From Dactylonectria macrodidyma (taxonomy: Eukaryota > Ascomycota > Sordariomycetes > Hypocreales > Nectriaceae): a stretch of 64,000 nucleotides of DNA. The notes beneath the pieces were generated by a model. It was given only the letters and a program-made list of their open reading frames with translations, ran no database searches and was not told the origin of the DNA. Positions 43,756-54,181 of the stretch are shown here, one piece after another. The DNA is taken from assembly GCA_020744425.1 (NCBI GenBank), contig JAGMUV010000003.1, forward strand, positions 4,154,001 to 4,218,000, read 5' to 3'. Both the position numbers and the translations under genes were made by a program. The number at the start of each line of letters is the position of its first letter. Position 1 is the stretch's first letter.

Positions 43756-44778
43756 ATGGTCACATTCCGTCCTGCCATACTCTCCGCCTCGCTCGGCCGT
43801 GCTTGGCTACATGACTTTGTAAAGAAAGCTCAACAAGCATCACAGCAAGGCTTCGAAGGAATCGAGATTTTCTATGAGGATCTGGAGTATGAAGCGAAGA
43901 GACTGCACGATGTGCAATCCCCAAGCAATGATCAACTTCTTGCAGCGGCATTGCAAATTCGACAGTTGCTAGATGGACTCAACCTCACAGTCATCGGTCT
44001 TCAGCCGTTTCTGTTCTATGAAGGGTTGATAGATCGCGACCAGCACTCCCGCCTCATCGAAAAGGTGAAACTTTGGTTCAAGATTGCAAAGTCATTAGGG
44101 ACCAACACGATCCAAATCCCGGCTAATTTCCTACCCGCCGACCAGCTGACTGGGGATATGGAAGTTCTTGTCGGCGATATGCTTGAGCTCGCAGACCTCG
44201 GGCTTAAGGAGGAGCCTCCGATTCGCTTCGCTTACGAGAGTCTCTGCTGGAGTACCCATATTGATACGTGGGAGAAGTCGTGGGAGGTGGCAAAGAGAGT
44301 CAACAGACCAAACTTTGGTCTATGTCTCGACACGTTCAATATTGCTGGGCGCGTATGGGCTGACCCAACATCACCGACGGGCAAGACACCTAACGCGGAT
44401 GCCGATCTCGAGGAGTCTCTCAAAAGACTTGTCCGAGAAGTACCACTTGAGAAGGTGTTTTACATTCAAGTCGTCGATGCTGAGAAGATGGATTCTCCCC
44501 TTATTAAAGGCCATCCATTTCATGTTGACGGAAATCCACCGCGTATGAATTGGTCGCGGAATGCCAGAGCTTTCATCTACGAGTCCGACCGCGGGGCATA
44601 CCTGCCCGCTGAGGATATCGCTCGAGTACTAATTGAGAAGATGGGCTACAAGGGGTTTGTTTCGATGGAGCTCTTCTCCAGGACCATGTCCGAAGAGGGG
44701 GGAAATGTGCCATTTGAGCATGCGCAGAGAGGCATCAAGGCATGGAAGAAATTCGTAGATCGGTTGAACTTGAACTAG
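43756..44778 (+). CDS. qutC: 3-dehydroshikimate dehydratase
   Basis: Converts 3-dehydroshikimate to protocatechuate, the committed step out of the shared shikimate intermediates; 340 aa, single exon, cytosolic TIM barrel of the xylose-isomerase-like AP-endonuclease-2 superfamily. Signature segments: RPAILSASLGRAWLHDFVKK, GFEGIEIFYEDLEYEA with the metal-ligand glutamate region, LTVIGLQPFLFYEGL, GTNTIQIPANFL, IRFAYESLCWSTHIDTWEKS (metal-binding Glu and His), FGLCLDTFNIAGRVWADP, FYIQVVDAEKMDSPL and GFVSMELFSRTM. Length equals fungal QutC/Qa-4. Preceded by a canonical cluster operator and convergent with the quinate dehydrogenase gene. No ring-cleavage genes for protocatechuate are in the window. 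Confidence 0.96.
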   Translation: MVTFRPAILSASLGRAWLHDFVKKAQQASQQGFEGIEIFYEDLEYEAKRLHDVQSPSNDQLLAAALQIRQLLDGLNLTVIGLQPFLFYEGLIDRDQHSRLIEKVKLWFKIAKSLGTNTIQIPANFLPADQLTGDMEVLVGDMLELADLGLKEEPPIRFAYESLCWSTHIDTWEKSWEVAKRVNRPNFGLCLDTFNIAGRVWADPTSPTGKTPNADADLEESLKRLVREVPLEKVFYIQVVDAEKMDSPLIKGHPFHVDGNPPRMNWSRNARAFIYESDRGAYLPAEDIARVLIEKMGYKGFVSMELFSRTMSEEGGNVPFEHAQRGIKAWKKFVDRLNLN

Positions 44779-44907
44779 AAAAACGGAATGCTGGCAATCA
44801 AGCAAAATACACAAAAATTATGACCACAAATATCTCCGGTAGGCAGTTCTGCTACATCATGGCATTTCAATTTCTTTTCTGAAACTTGACCTTCAATTTC
44901 AATACGA

Positions 44908-45822
44908 TCAAAAATTGATTCCGCTGCTACTCTCAGCCGAATCCATGAGAACTTTCCATGCTCCCTCTCTATCCAACTTCTTCACCTTCTCAGGACCAAC
45001 CCAAAGCCTCCATTGTTCCTCAATCTGATAACCGATGACATGTGTGCCCTCAACGGTAGGCCATCCATATTCCTCGGCAAGCTTGATCATCCTCGTACGT
45101 CTTGGCTTAAAGCACATGTCGAGCAAGACCCCCTTTTCGGGACGCGACAGGAACTCTGCCAATGACCCCTTGACAGCCAATTCCTGGGGAGTCTTAGGCT
45201 CGAAGTCCGGTACCGTTCCAACGACGTAGTAAGGAGTTTCAAGGCTCTTAGCTTCTCCTTTGACGTGAACTATCTTCGGAACAGGCGAGAGCTTCTGAGA
45301 GTCTCGAATGAGGTCTGCCACTTCTTGCTCGTCGCGATTTAACACATAGATCACAGACGATTTGAAGTGTGAGCTGAGCGTGTAGACCGCAGCGCGGCTT
45401 GCACCACCAGCTCCCACAATCAGCGCGGGTTTATTGAACACCGGTGTTCCTGCTTGATCTCCTTTCTCAAGCAAGCACCCTTTGATGCCCAGCCAATCAG
45501 TGTTGGTGCCACGCAATTTTTTCGGATTTTCCCAGTCCCGGTAAATGTTGTTGCAGGCGCCAATGGTTTCTGCAAGCTCGTCCAATGTGTCGAGGTGGGG
45601 AATAATCGTGTTCTTGTACGGCATTGTCACGACTAAGCCAGCCGTTGATTTTGACCTAGCAAGTTGCACAAGATCATCGATAGTGGCGCATTCAGTAGCG
45701 TAAAAAGTCCATGGTAGGCCGAGAGACTGCGCAATGTAGTTGTGCATGGGAGGGGCGATTGAATGGCCTACACCAATGCCCGCGAGGTGTAGCGCGCGGA
45801 ATTCTTGCTCTTCGGTCTTCAT
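44908..45822 (-). CDS. qutB: Quinate/shikimate dehydrogenase, paralogue 3 (qutB/qa-3 type)
   Basis: NAD-dependent quinate dehydrogenase, 304 aa, first step of quinate use (quinate to 3-dehydroquinate). Motifs: LAGIGVGHSIAPPMHNYIAQ, VVTMPYKNTIIPHL with the catalytic lysine, GACNNIYRD in place of the usual AINT, RGTNTDWLG with the catalytic aspartate, LIVGAGGASRAAVYTLSS and VLNRDEQEVADLI. An acidic residue right after NR fits NAD rather than NADP. GACNN and the PPMHN block are the pattern of the fungal quinate dehydrogenase lineage, so this is the best qutB candidate among the three paralogues. Start at 45822 is the methionine of MKTEEQEFRALHL; an upstream in-frame ATG would add ten residues. 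A CGG-N12-CCG site precedes it by about 130 bp. Confidence 0.9.
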   Translation of the reverse strand: MKTEEQEFRALHLAGIGVGHSIAPPMHNYIAQSLGLPWTFYATECATIDDLVQLARSKSTAGLVVTMPYKNTIIPHLDTLDELAETIGACNNIYRDWENPKKLRGTNTDWLGIKGCLLEKGDQAGTPVFNKPALIVGAGGASRAAVYTLSSHFKSSVIYVLNRDEQEVADLIRDSQKLSPVPKIVHVKGEAKSLETPYYVVGTVPDFEPKTPQELAVKGSLAEFLSRPEKGVLLDMCFKPRRTRMIKLAEEYGWPTVEGTHVIGYQIEEQWRLWVGPEKVKKLDREGAWKVLMDSAESSSGINF

Positions 45823-45949
45823 TTTGCTTAAGAAAGAAAAATATAGTGTCAAATATTGAATCAGAATTTTTCAGTTTCCGGGATCAATTGTGTATCATGT
45901 GTTGGCTGAAGATTATATGACACCGTTACTGAGGGTTCACTATGGACCG

Positions 45950-45971
45950 CACGGAGTATTCCTTTGCCGCT
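45950..45971. promoter_or_regulatory. CGG-N12-CCG operator before quinate dehydrogenase 3
   Basis: CGG core at 45952-45954 and CCG at 45967-45969 with spacer AGTATTCCTTTG; flanks deviate from GGCGG/CCGCC (CACGG and CCGCT). 130 bp before the start at 45822. Confidence 0.5.
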
Positions 45972-46304
45972 TGGGCGAAATCGGTTAAGACGGCGACTCC
46001 GCCAATTCCGACTTTAGTCTGACTGACAATCTAAAAAGCCGAGTCCATTTTTGCAATGCCCAAGTAATTAAGCGTATCGTTTTATACAGATCTGGTATTC
46101 TTTTTCATGTCGTTTACAGGGCGAGTGAAGTAGCAGTAAAGAGTGGTAGGTTAACAAAGGAAGTGCAGCAAGGTGGGTTCAAGAGGTTACGGTTGCAATT
46201 CAACTCGAAAGGTGTTTTAAGAAATGTGAATTGATCTATCTACTGTATTCCTCTGGGAATTCCATACTGGTAAGATAATTCAGGGCTGAGACCATTCAAG
46301 TCGT

Positions 46305-47589
46305 TCAAGCGACAGCTGTGAAGACTTGCAGGCCTTCTTTCCCGCTCTCCCACGTAACTTCCACCTCAGGAGCGACATAAAATATGTGGCCCTCCTCAAT
46401 ATCCAGCCTTTTCCCATCTGCTTGCAGTGTTCCCTTCCCATTAGTTGCAATAGCGACGCTTGGGCCGGCGGCTCCGGCAATGGTCTCCTTCTCGGTGTTC
46501 CGAAGTTCCGTAACCAGTATGTCAAATTCTTCGATAGGCGGGCTGTATACGGATGTTTTGCCGTTGCTTCCTTGGTGGGCCTTTTCCTTTGGCAATTCGA
46601 TATCCTTCCTGGAGCAGTCTTTGAACGTCATGGTATCGCTAAAGGTATCGATTGTGCTTTTGTCGACACGGGGGCCGCAGAATCCCGTCGCGAGCATGTT
46701 GTCGCTGCGCGCCATGCACTCCAAAATGTCGCCGCTGATGTACGCATGAATTCCATCGGCTGGAATGAAGAGCGCTTCTCCAGGCTGAAGAACCAGATAG
46801 TTCATGCACAGCGGAGCCACCAGATTTGCGGGATCGTGAGAAACGAACTGCTCTTTCAGCCCGGGGAGCAAGTCGAGGACATAGCCAGATTTCCCAAGTT
46901 CATTTCGAGGAGTCCTCTCGAAAACTTCCAAAACTTGTCTGATGGTCGCATCCTCGGCGTGGAGGATGTTGCGGATTACTGTGCGAAGCGTCTCGTTGCT
47001 CCACGATGACACGTTTTCCGGCACAAAGGTACTCAGAGCAGCAAGGTTGAAGACCTCGGCAATCTCCTCAAGCTTCCTCCAGCCAACAAAAGCCTTGAAC
47101 TCTGAGAGAGCGACAGCAATTTCGGGCTTGTGGTTTGCATCGGTGAACTGATCTGGGTCTTGCTGGTGAAGTTTCGCAGCCAGCTCTTTGTTGGGATGAA
47201 TTTGGAGGGGCAGCGGCTTCCCAATTGACAAGATCTAAAAACGGCTCATTATTAGTTGAAACTAGAGGTTCGTCCATGCCATCGAGAAGATGACGCACCT
47301 TAGGCAAAAATGGCAAACGGCCTCCAAATTTCTTAATCCCGGCTTCACCAAGCATCGAAGACTTGTTGTGAATGCGGTCGGCGAGCAGCTCGCCCGTTTC
47401 AGCGACGCGTGCAGGAAAGTTCGGGTAGTCGCCAAACCACATCTCCGAGTAAATCTTTTCGTCGTCGATTACGAAATCATCACCAGATGTTTTGGAGCAG
47501 AGCCGAGCCGCGAGGGACTGGTTTCCCTTCTTTCCCCAGTCATAGTTGTTGCATGTTCCGCGCAATTGGAATACTCGGTCCGACGACAT
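46305..47589 (-). CDS. Mannose-6-phosphate isomerase, type I
   Basis: Zinc enzyme interconverting mannose-6-phosphate and fructose-6-phosphate for cell-wall mannan and GDP-mannose supply; 406 aa, cytosolic. Minus-strand segments 47589-47299 and 47234-46305 close in frame. N-terminal RGTCNNYDWGKKGNQSLAAR and YSEMWFGDYPNFPARV are typical. Zinc ligands: Gln and His in LPLQIHPNKELAAKLH, Glu in DANHKPEIAVAL, and His in FIPADGIHAYISGDILECMA. The signature QPGEALFIPADGIHAYISGD is intact. C-terminal cupin-like part from about 320 (VYSPPIEEFDILVTEL). The intron splits LPFLPK and ILSIGKPL. No quinate operator was seen before it, so it is probably not part of that regulon. Confidence 0.95.
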
Positions 47590-49400
47590 GATGAAGTGGA
47601 TATTTCGGATACAGGCCGCAATTGGGGTCGAAAAATTAAAAGATGGGAGAGTAAGTCAAAAATTATCAGTTTGAGAGCTGGAAATGGCAGAAATAACTTG
47701 TATTGAAAATTGTGCAGACGGGATTCATGGCCAAGGATCTGCATCACCCAACCATGACGTCTTCCACTTCTTGTTGTCGATACGGGTCGTCGGACCATTT
47801 CTGTGTAATGTCAAGACTGGATTTTTCCTCACTGCCTTCTGGGTTGACCTTGGTTCATTTATTCGAATCGTCATTATCTGCCAACACGAATTCACCCATT
47901 TCCATTACTTTCCTTTGACTATGCAACCTGGCTGGCTGAGAAAGGGTGCTTCAGTGGCTCAATGTTGCAGAGACGCCCCGTCTATCCAGGCCGTTCATTG
48001 CCAAGGGATCGATGACGAAAGAGACTTTTCTTGCGTCATCACCTAATCACTCTCGGTCATCCTTGCAATCGCCGCTATATCATTTGGGCTCTACTATTAG
48101 ACCACAAACTTCTCAATCACTGTTTAGATACCATTATTTCCGTTGCAATAAGCTGATCCTACAGCGGTACTCCCGGCTTACTGACGTCATAGGAAGCGCA
48201 TGGAAAGTGACCACTCCCAGGTGTTGGCATAGGCAGTGAAATTCCGAGGCTCAGCGCAATTATTGAATAGCTATTCTGAATTGAAATCGGATGTTCGTTT
48301 AGTCGGATGTAAAACTTGGCTGTGGCGACGCATTGGCTCAAGAGTCAGCGTCACCCTCCAAGTAGTGGCAAAGCCTAGAATATCGCGATATCTATTGACT
48401 CATCGAACAACATATTTCAACGACAGAAAAAACTTAGAAGAAGTCCAGCCATGACTGTCAATCAATAAGCGTTCTCAGATCCGTGCCTAGCTCTATATGG
48501 CCGTGCTAGGATGTTGTGACCTGAGTAAGTGAATCTACCATCACAGAAGGGCTCAATCGGGCAGCCGACTCATCGCTACCAAAAAACGATTGAATGTCAA
48601 ACAAGCAAAAGCCATCTGCGATAGGCAGCTAGTTCATCTTGCCGACCAGTGAGATCATATAGCCGATATATGGGAATTCTCGACGAAGCACTCCAACGCC
48701 TGCGCATTGTGCGTCGATGTATGCTAGTGCTGATCCTCGTCAATTCCGATGTTCAAACTTCAGGCAGTGATATTAGGAACACGCCGATTTCGAAAGGAGT
48801 TTGGCCACGAGTATGGATCAAGTGGCGGCCGGCTTCTTCCAGCTGTTTTATTATTGTTTGATATGAAATAATACTAACATGATAAATCATGTCATCTCTT
48901 ATCTTTTCCGAAACCGCCCACGTAATCGGGCGCAAGTCCTCATCAGTTCTCTCCTACTAACGCCCATTGTATCATTCCGCGAAAGCTATTGTCACATCCC
49001 CCCGAGAGTGAGGATGATGTCGCGGCTCTTTTGTCTGAGAAAAACAGAAAATTGTCCAGGCGCTACTACATCAAGTCGGCGATTTCTTCATCCATGATCT
49101 CGTTTCAAGAGGCTATCAGACCACACATGATAAGTTTCCATTTCGAGCACCAAGCAACAATTCAGTATCCAATACAATTCCATTCATTGGTGAAATTATA
49201 AGACAGCACTAGTTTGTGCACCCAATCAGGATGTGCTTACCCGCTCAGCTCATCTCAGCCTCACCTCCAACCCCGCTCATCATGGCGCGCTTCTTCACGA
49301 CTCGACCCAGTCTAGACAATACCATCAAGGCAATAACTTAAGGCGCCTGAGGTGGCCAGGGGCACCTGATGGGCTGTGTACTCCTCGCTTCTCGGCCATC
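47590..49400. other. 1.8-kb intergenic region
   Basis: No supported gene on either strand; all frames are short with no domain signal. A perfect 12-bp palindrome ATATCGCGATAT lies at about 48380-48391. Nothing else recognised. Confidence 0.5.
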
Positions 49401-51411
49401 ATGGACCCCATTTCCATCGCCACTGCGTCATTGTCGCTCGCCGCCAGCATCGCCAAGGCGTCCCTAACGCTTTCGCAATTTTCCCGCGAATTTCGCGACT
49501 CGGCGGAGGATATCGATGCTCTCAGTAAAGAGATGCAGGCCTTGGCCGCCGCACTCAACCCTCTCACTCGCTCTTTGACACGCCCACATGCATGTCCTCT
49601 CCCCGAGATCCTAGTCCAACAGGTCGACAACACAATAAGCGGGTGCATCGTCGTGCTCACGCAGATCGAAGAGACGATCCAGAAATATCGCCGAGATAGT
49701 ATCTGGACTTCTACAAAATGGGTTATTTTCGGCAAAGATGACGTCCTCAAGCTACGTGGGAGCTTGGAAGCCTATACCATGGCTCTCAACATTGGACTGC
49801 ATGCGATATCTTTGTGAGCGAGAACCATGGGTATATGAAAGCTGGGGCTAACAGTGGTACAGGAATACCGACCAGGATATCAAAGATGACACACTAGTCA
49901 TCCGATCACATGTCGAGGCTCTCAAAATCAATACTGATGAGATTTTGGCTCGTGTCAGCACCATTCGCGAGAACGGGCCATCATCCCACAGTCGATCAAG
50001 AGTGGAAGAGTGGATCGAACAAATGACGGTTCTTGGCACGTACGCAGAATCTTCTTATAAGGAGACTCTCGTAGATCCTAACGAGTTGCCCCCTTATCAG
50101 AAGAGCCCATCTCTAGCTCCCATTAAAGAGAGAACTCAGGTTCAAGCTACCAAACATGAGGACCGCTCTTTTCGAACAGGTCCAACGCCTCCGGCGTTGC
50201 CTGATTTGAGTGACTTTTCGGAGGAAGTTGAAGCTATTGCAGCGAGAGTCCGTGGGCATGAGCCAATAATCAAAAGGTCAAAAGCCAAACGAAACACCCT
50301 GACCAAGTCGCAAAGACTCCAAGCCGACGAAGCCCTTCAGCAGGGCATCCAATTCGGAACTGCCGAAAGCATTCGGAATGCTATCGCTGACGGAGCAGAT
50401 ATAAACTCCCTCCCAAACCCCGAAAAAGTCCCTCAGTCATTACAGCGCGCCATAGATGTACCCGACAACGAGAAACTCTTTGAACTTCTGCGGTGTGGAA
50501 TCGACCCAGACTCGAAAATAGCGATCAGTGCGGGATTTCAAGGGCGCTCAGCCATTCACTACACTATCTTGGCTTATGCGGTAAGAGCCTTGAATGAACC
50601 TGCCGTCTGGGCGTTGCACGCTGCCGGAGCCAAGGTCAATTTGCCGCGCGATGATATTCATTGTCCTGTGTGTTCTCATACGGGAGACATACTTGGGAAA
50701 TCGTGTTCAACGCCACTTTTGACCGCTCTTACGGGAAGGGGGAGTCTAACTACTGCTCTCAGGATAGTTCGATTCCTCTTAGCCAAGGGCGCAGATCCTA
50801 GTGACTCCGGATGTACTCTGGATACTATAGCGCATATATTTGAAGACCCTCCTTTGTCACCATTGAGGGCTGCTCTTGCCATTTACCATCGCTCAAAAAC
50901 ATTGTCATTTGTCGAGTTGTTGATCAAGTCTGGAGCAAAGGGGCATTTCGATCGAATTTATGCCCGCCAATTTTCAGGGAGAGAGGACAACCCGTTTTTC
51001 GATGCTACTGGAAACGTCACTCTCCTACGCTTGATTGCCCCAGCGGTAGAAAAGCCCAGTAGCGAATTATGGAAGCGCGCGCTACGCGAGCAGGCATCCT
51101 CCATCGAGCCCGAAGTCTTTTCCGTGCTCATGAGCGAGCCATATGTGCAGAATGATTACCTGCATCTTCTTATTATTGACTACCTGCACTATGACAAGTT
51201 GAGTTTGGCTTCACTCTCTAGGGCTGTAGGCCTGTTTTTGAAAGAAGGAGCCGATCCTAAGGTTCCAGCTGTGTGCGCGTATAAGAAACGAGGTTTGTTT
51301 AGGGCTGGCAGCGTAACCGAGTCTCTGTCGGCAATTGAATTGGCACGGAACATTCGGACCAAGAGGGAACGAAAGGATGTAATCAGGTTGTTAGAACAGC
51401 GACAGAAGTAG
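49401..51411 (+). CDS. Fungal STAND-N-domain protein with ankyrin-like repeats
   Basis: 653 aa from exons 49401-49813 and 49863-51411. The first 150 residues match the N-terminal helical bundle common in fungal STAND/NLR-like proteins (MDPISIATASLSLAASIAKA; SREFRDSAEDIDALSKEMQA; LEAYTMALNIGLHAISLNTD). No NACHT or NB-ARC ATPase follows. A linker rich in Ser/Pro/Lys spans about 190-290, then ankyrin-like units from about 315 (QQGIQFGTAESIRNAIADGA; DNEKLFELLRCGIDPDSK; AVWALHAAGAKVNLP; IVRFLLAKGADPSDSG; FVELLIKSGAKG; GLFLKEGADPKVPA). A CPVC pair occurs near 415. Such domain layouts suggest a signalling or self-recognition receptor lacking its nucleotide switch; the function is unknown. The ATG at 49401 directly precedes the conserved DPISIA block. 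Confidence 0.85.
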
Positions 51412-51879
51412 CTATGCTGGCTGTAGGGTAGGCTGATTGAAGTGTTCAAACATGGTTTTCATATCCTCTCGGATGCATTCTGCGTCCACACTGATGCTAT
51501 GGTTGAATCGGACACCATATTCTAAACACAAGTCTATCATACTCATTAGATTATTCCTACGCTACTCATAGATAATGATTGTTGGAGGAGCATGCAATTT
51601 CCCAAGTTCGAACAACCAGACGCGGTGATCACGTGATCGAAATCACCCAATCAATCCCATCGGTGACGGAATCTCGAGGCATCGGAGGTGAGCGAAACCA
51701 CAAAACATCCAATCAATCATCAACCTTCAGCCATCGCGTTGCTCCGGGGCCTTCACGCTTGCCTTTCCGCACCAATGCTTACAAGGACGACGAATTAATG
51801 TTGATGATTATTCATCCGGCCCGCCTGAACAAGCCCAATGGCCCGCTCGCTTCCGCCCTGACCTCTATAGACAGGAAGC
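51412..51879. other. Intergenic region, promoter of the Zn2Cys6 factor gene
   Basis: An open frame crosses part of it (51579 onward) but shows no domain. Contains the 13-bp element TCGGAGGTGAGCG shared with the sulfatase/permease promoter. Confidence 0.5.
51682..51694. promoter_or_regulatory. Sulfatase-cluster element, inverted copy
   Basis: TCGGAGGTGAGCG, exact reverse complement of CGCTCACCTCCGA found twice at 55664-55689; 185 bp before the regulator ATG. Confidence 0.55.
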
Positions 51880-53942
51880 ATGCCGCCGTCGCGCGAACAA
51901 CGAAGGTCCAACGTGCGGCGGGCAAATGTCACGGCTTGCACGAGGTGCAGGTCGCGGAAGCAGCGATGTGATCAGAATCTCCCGGCGTGCTCTAATTGCG
52001 AGCGTGCTGGGGTGGAGTGTGTGAGCACTGATATCGATGGCAGGATTGCCCCAAGGAGGTGAGGTTGGAATGTCAAGGGCTCGTGGACTATCAAGGCTCT
52101 GAGTCATCATGACTAGAAACCATTGTGGCTGTACAAATCATGGTAATCTGGGTCATCACGGCTGACTCTTAGTGTAGTTACATGAAGAGCCTCGAGGATC
52201 GCATCACATACCTCGAAACCCAGCTCGCAGCCCATGGCATCGAGGATGTGGACATGCTGCCTGCGGAATTGCAGTCCGCAAACCTGCAACCAGTTGACTT
52301 ACAGTCGACAGACATGCCTACTATAGACTTCTCCCCAGCAGAAACAAGCGACATCATCCCTGCCTCGGCCATTTCACCAGAGACAGATGTCGAGTCGGAA
52401 GACTTGGTCGGCCGCATTGCGCTCAACTGCTTGCAGCCGCACGCCTTTTCCCAGGGCATCGTGAACCAGAATGGCCTCTCCCTCCTACGTTCGCTTCTCG
52501 CCGCACCAATGACCAAGGTGTCTTGGACGGAAAAGAAGTCAGACAATCACTCACTCCTGGATGAGCTGCCTCGTGAGACTTCGGCAAGTGTACCTCGTCA
52601 AGAAATCGCCGGCCGGCTTCTCCACACTTACTTTGAGCACTGCAACTTCTTTTCTCCCATCATCTCTTCTAAAGAGGATTTCCTCACCATGATCGAGCCC
52701 CTGTACAGTGATGCGTCTGCATTCAATCCGAACTTGATCAATGCCAGATTTCGGGCCTTTGTTGTGTTTGGGACTTCCATCTTGCTCCTTAACAGGACTG
52801 ATCCGTCGGTCCCCATCTCGAGATCCGAGGGCTACTTCGCGGCCGCCACTCAACTGTTTTCCCAACACCCGGGCTCCATCTGTACCGGCGACCTGGAACA
52901 CTTGGCTAACCTGCTCTTTATCATCCAGTACGCGTGTTTTTCCTCCAACTTGACAGCGGCGTGGCACTTTCTCGGCCTTGCCACCAGGCTTGTCGTCGAG
53001 TTGAACTTGCACAATGAACGGCACGGATCCTTGCTTGACCAGCGCCAGCTGAACGAGCGCAGGTGGCTGTTTTGGTCCACATACACCTTTGAACGTAACC
53101 TATGCGCTATCCTAGGCCGCCCATTTTCCATCCCAGATGAAGCCATTGAAACAGCGCTTCCGATGCCACCCAGCGATGAACCGGAACGAGTACTTGCTGC
53201 CCACCTTATAAAATACCGTCAGCTGGAGTCGGAAATTTACACCACGCTCAACCACAAAGAGCCACTCAACGGGGCCGTTCTCAACAAGCAACAGTGGAAA
53301 GAGAGCATCCAGCGGCGACTCCTTCAATGGCACGCGACTGTTCCTCCGATCCAGCGGACAAGCCAATTAGCTCCGGCAGAAATTTTCAACGGTTCCCTCT
53401 ACAACGCCCTGGTTCACATTTATTACCCTTCATATCATTTTCCGAACCCCTCCAGCGAGGACCTGGCCCTGCTCGCACAGAGCGCTACGAACGCCATTAA
53501 CTGCTACAAGCAAAGCTTTCGAGCGGGTGAGTTGCGATTCTACTGGCGCACCGTCCACAACGTCTTTCGGGCTGGCGTGGCCATGGCGTATTGCGTGCAA
53601 ATTGCAGCGACGCAGCAGACCCCAGATCTAAACCTGAGCGACGCGACGGCTTCCATCAACTCTTGCTCGTCCATACTATGGGGGATGGTGGAGAGATATC
53701 CAGCCGGTCAAGCGTACAGAGACATTTTTGACAGCATCGCCAACTCGGTGGCGAAACTACAACATGAGCATGTCGAGCCCGGAGACGGTCGGAACTTGTT
53801 TGCACAAAACATTCATCAAACGAACCCGTCTGTACTCACCAACATATCTCCAGGGTTAGGATCTACGGACCTACCACTCACAGCGCTGGACGTGTTGTCC
53901 TGGGGTTTTGGAGATCTCTCCGAGGTTCATAACAGGGTTTGA
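51880..53942 (+). CDS. Zn2Cys6 transcription factor of the sulfatase cluster
   Basis: Nuclear regulator, 647 aa, from exons 51880-52058 and 52178-53942. Zinc cluster at C20, C23, C30, C37, C40 and C47 (ACTRCRSRKQRC then LPACSNCERAGVEC). The intron joins IAPRR to SYMKSLEDRITYLETQLAAHG, the standard linker and coiled coil of this class, which fixes the splice sites. Regulatory domain from about 160 (RLLHTYFEHCNFFSPIISSK; FLGLATRLVVELNLHNER; LNERRWLFWSTYTFERNLC; LGRPFSIPDEAIETALP), typical fungal_trans motifs. It is convergent with the sulfatase gene, and its own promoter contains the 13-bp element that is repeated in the sulfatase/permease promoter. This makes it the likely regulator of both. 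Confidence 0.92.
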
Positions 53943-54181
53943 TAGGCCTGTAAGCAGCATCTAATCTATTCTACTCGTAATCATCTGAAATGCCTACTGT
54001 TGGTGTGGATCCAACCGTACAATCCGGGTTTAGCCACCGTCCCGATTTACACCTAATTTGTAAGGCAACAGCCGACATCGCTGATCACAAAGCCGACCGC
54101 GGCGTCTCCCCTTTTTCTAGCTAGTCAGATCAATCATAATACACAATTCCTATGCATCCTGCCGCGGCTAGCTTTCAATAC

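Noticed and set aside
33098..45822. A quinate permease (qutD/qa-y type) inside the quinate cluster
   Set aside because: No membrane protein is encoded between 33 and 46 kb; the two permeases in the window are ACS-family members in other clusters.
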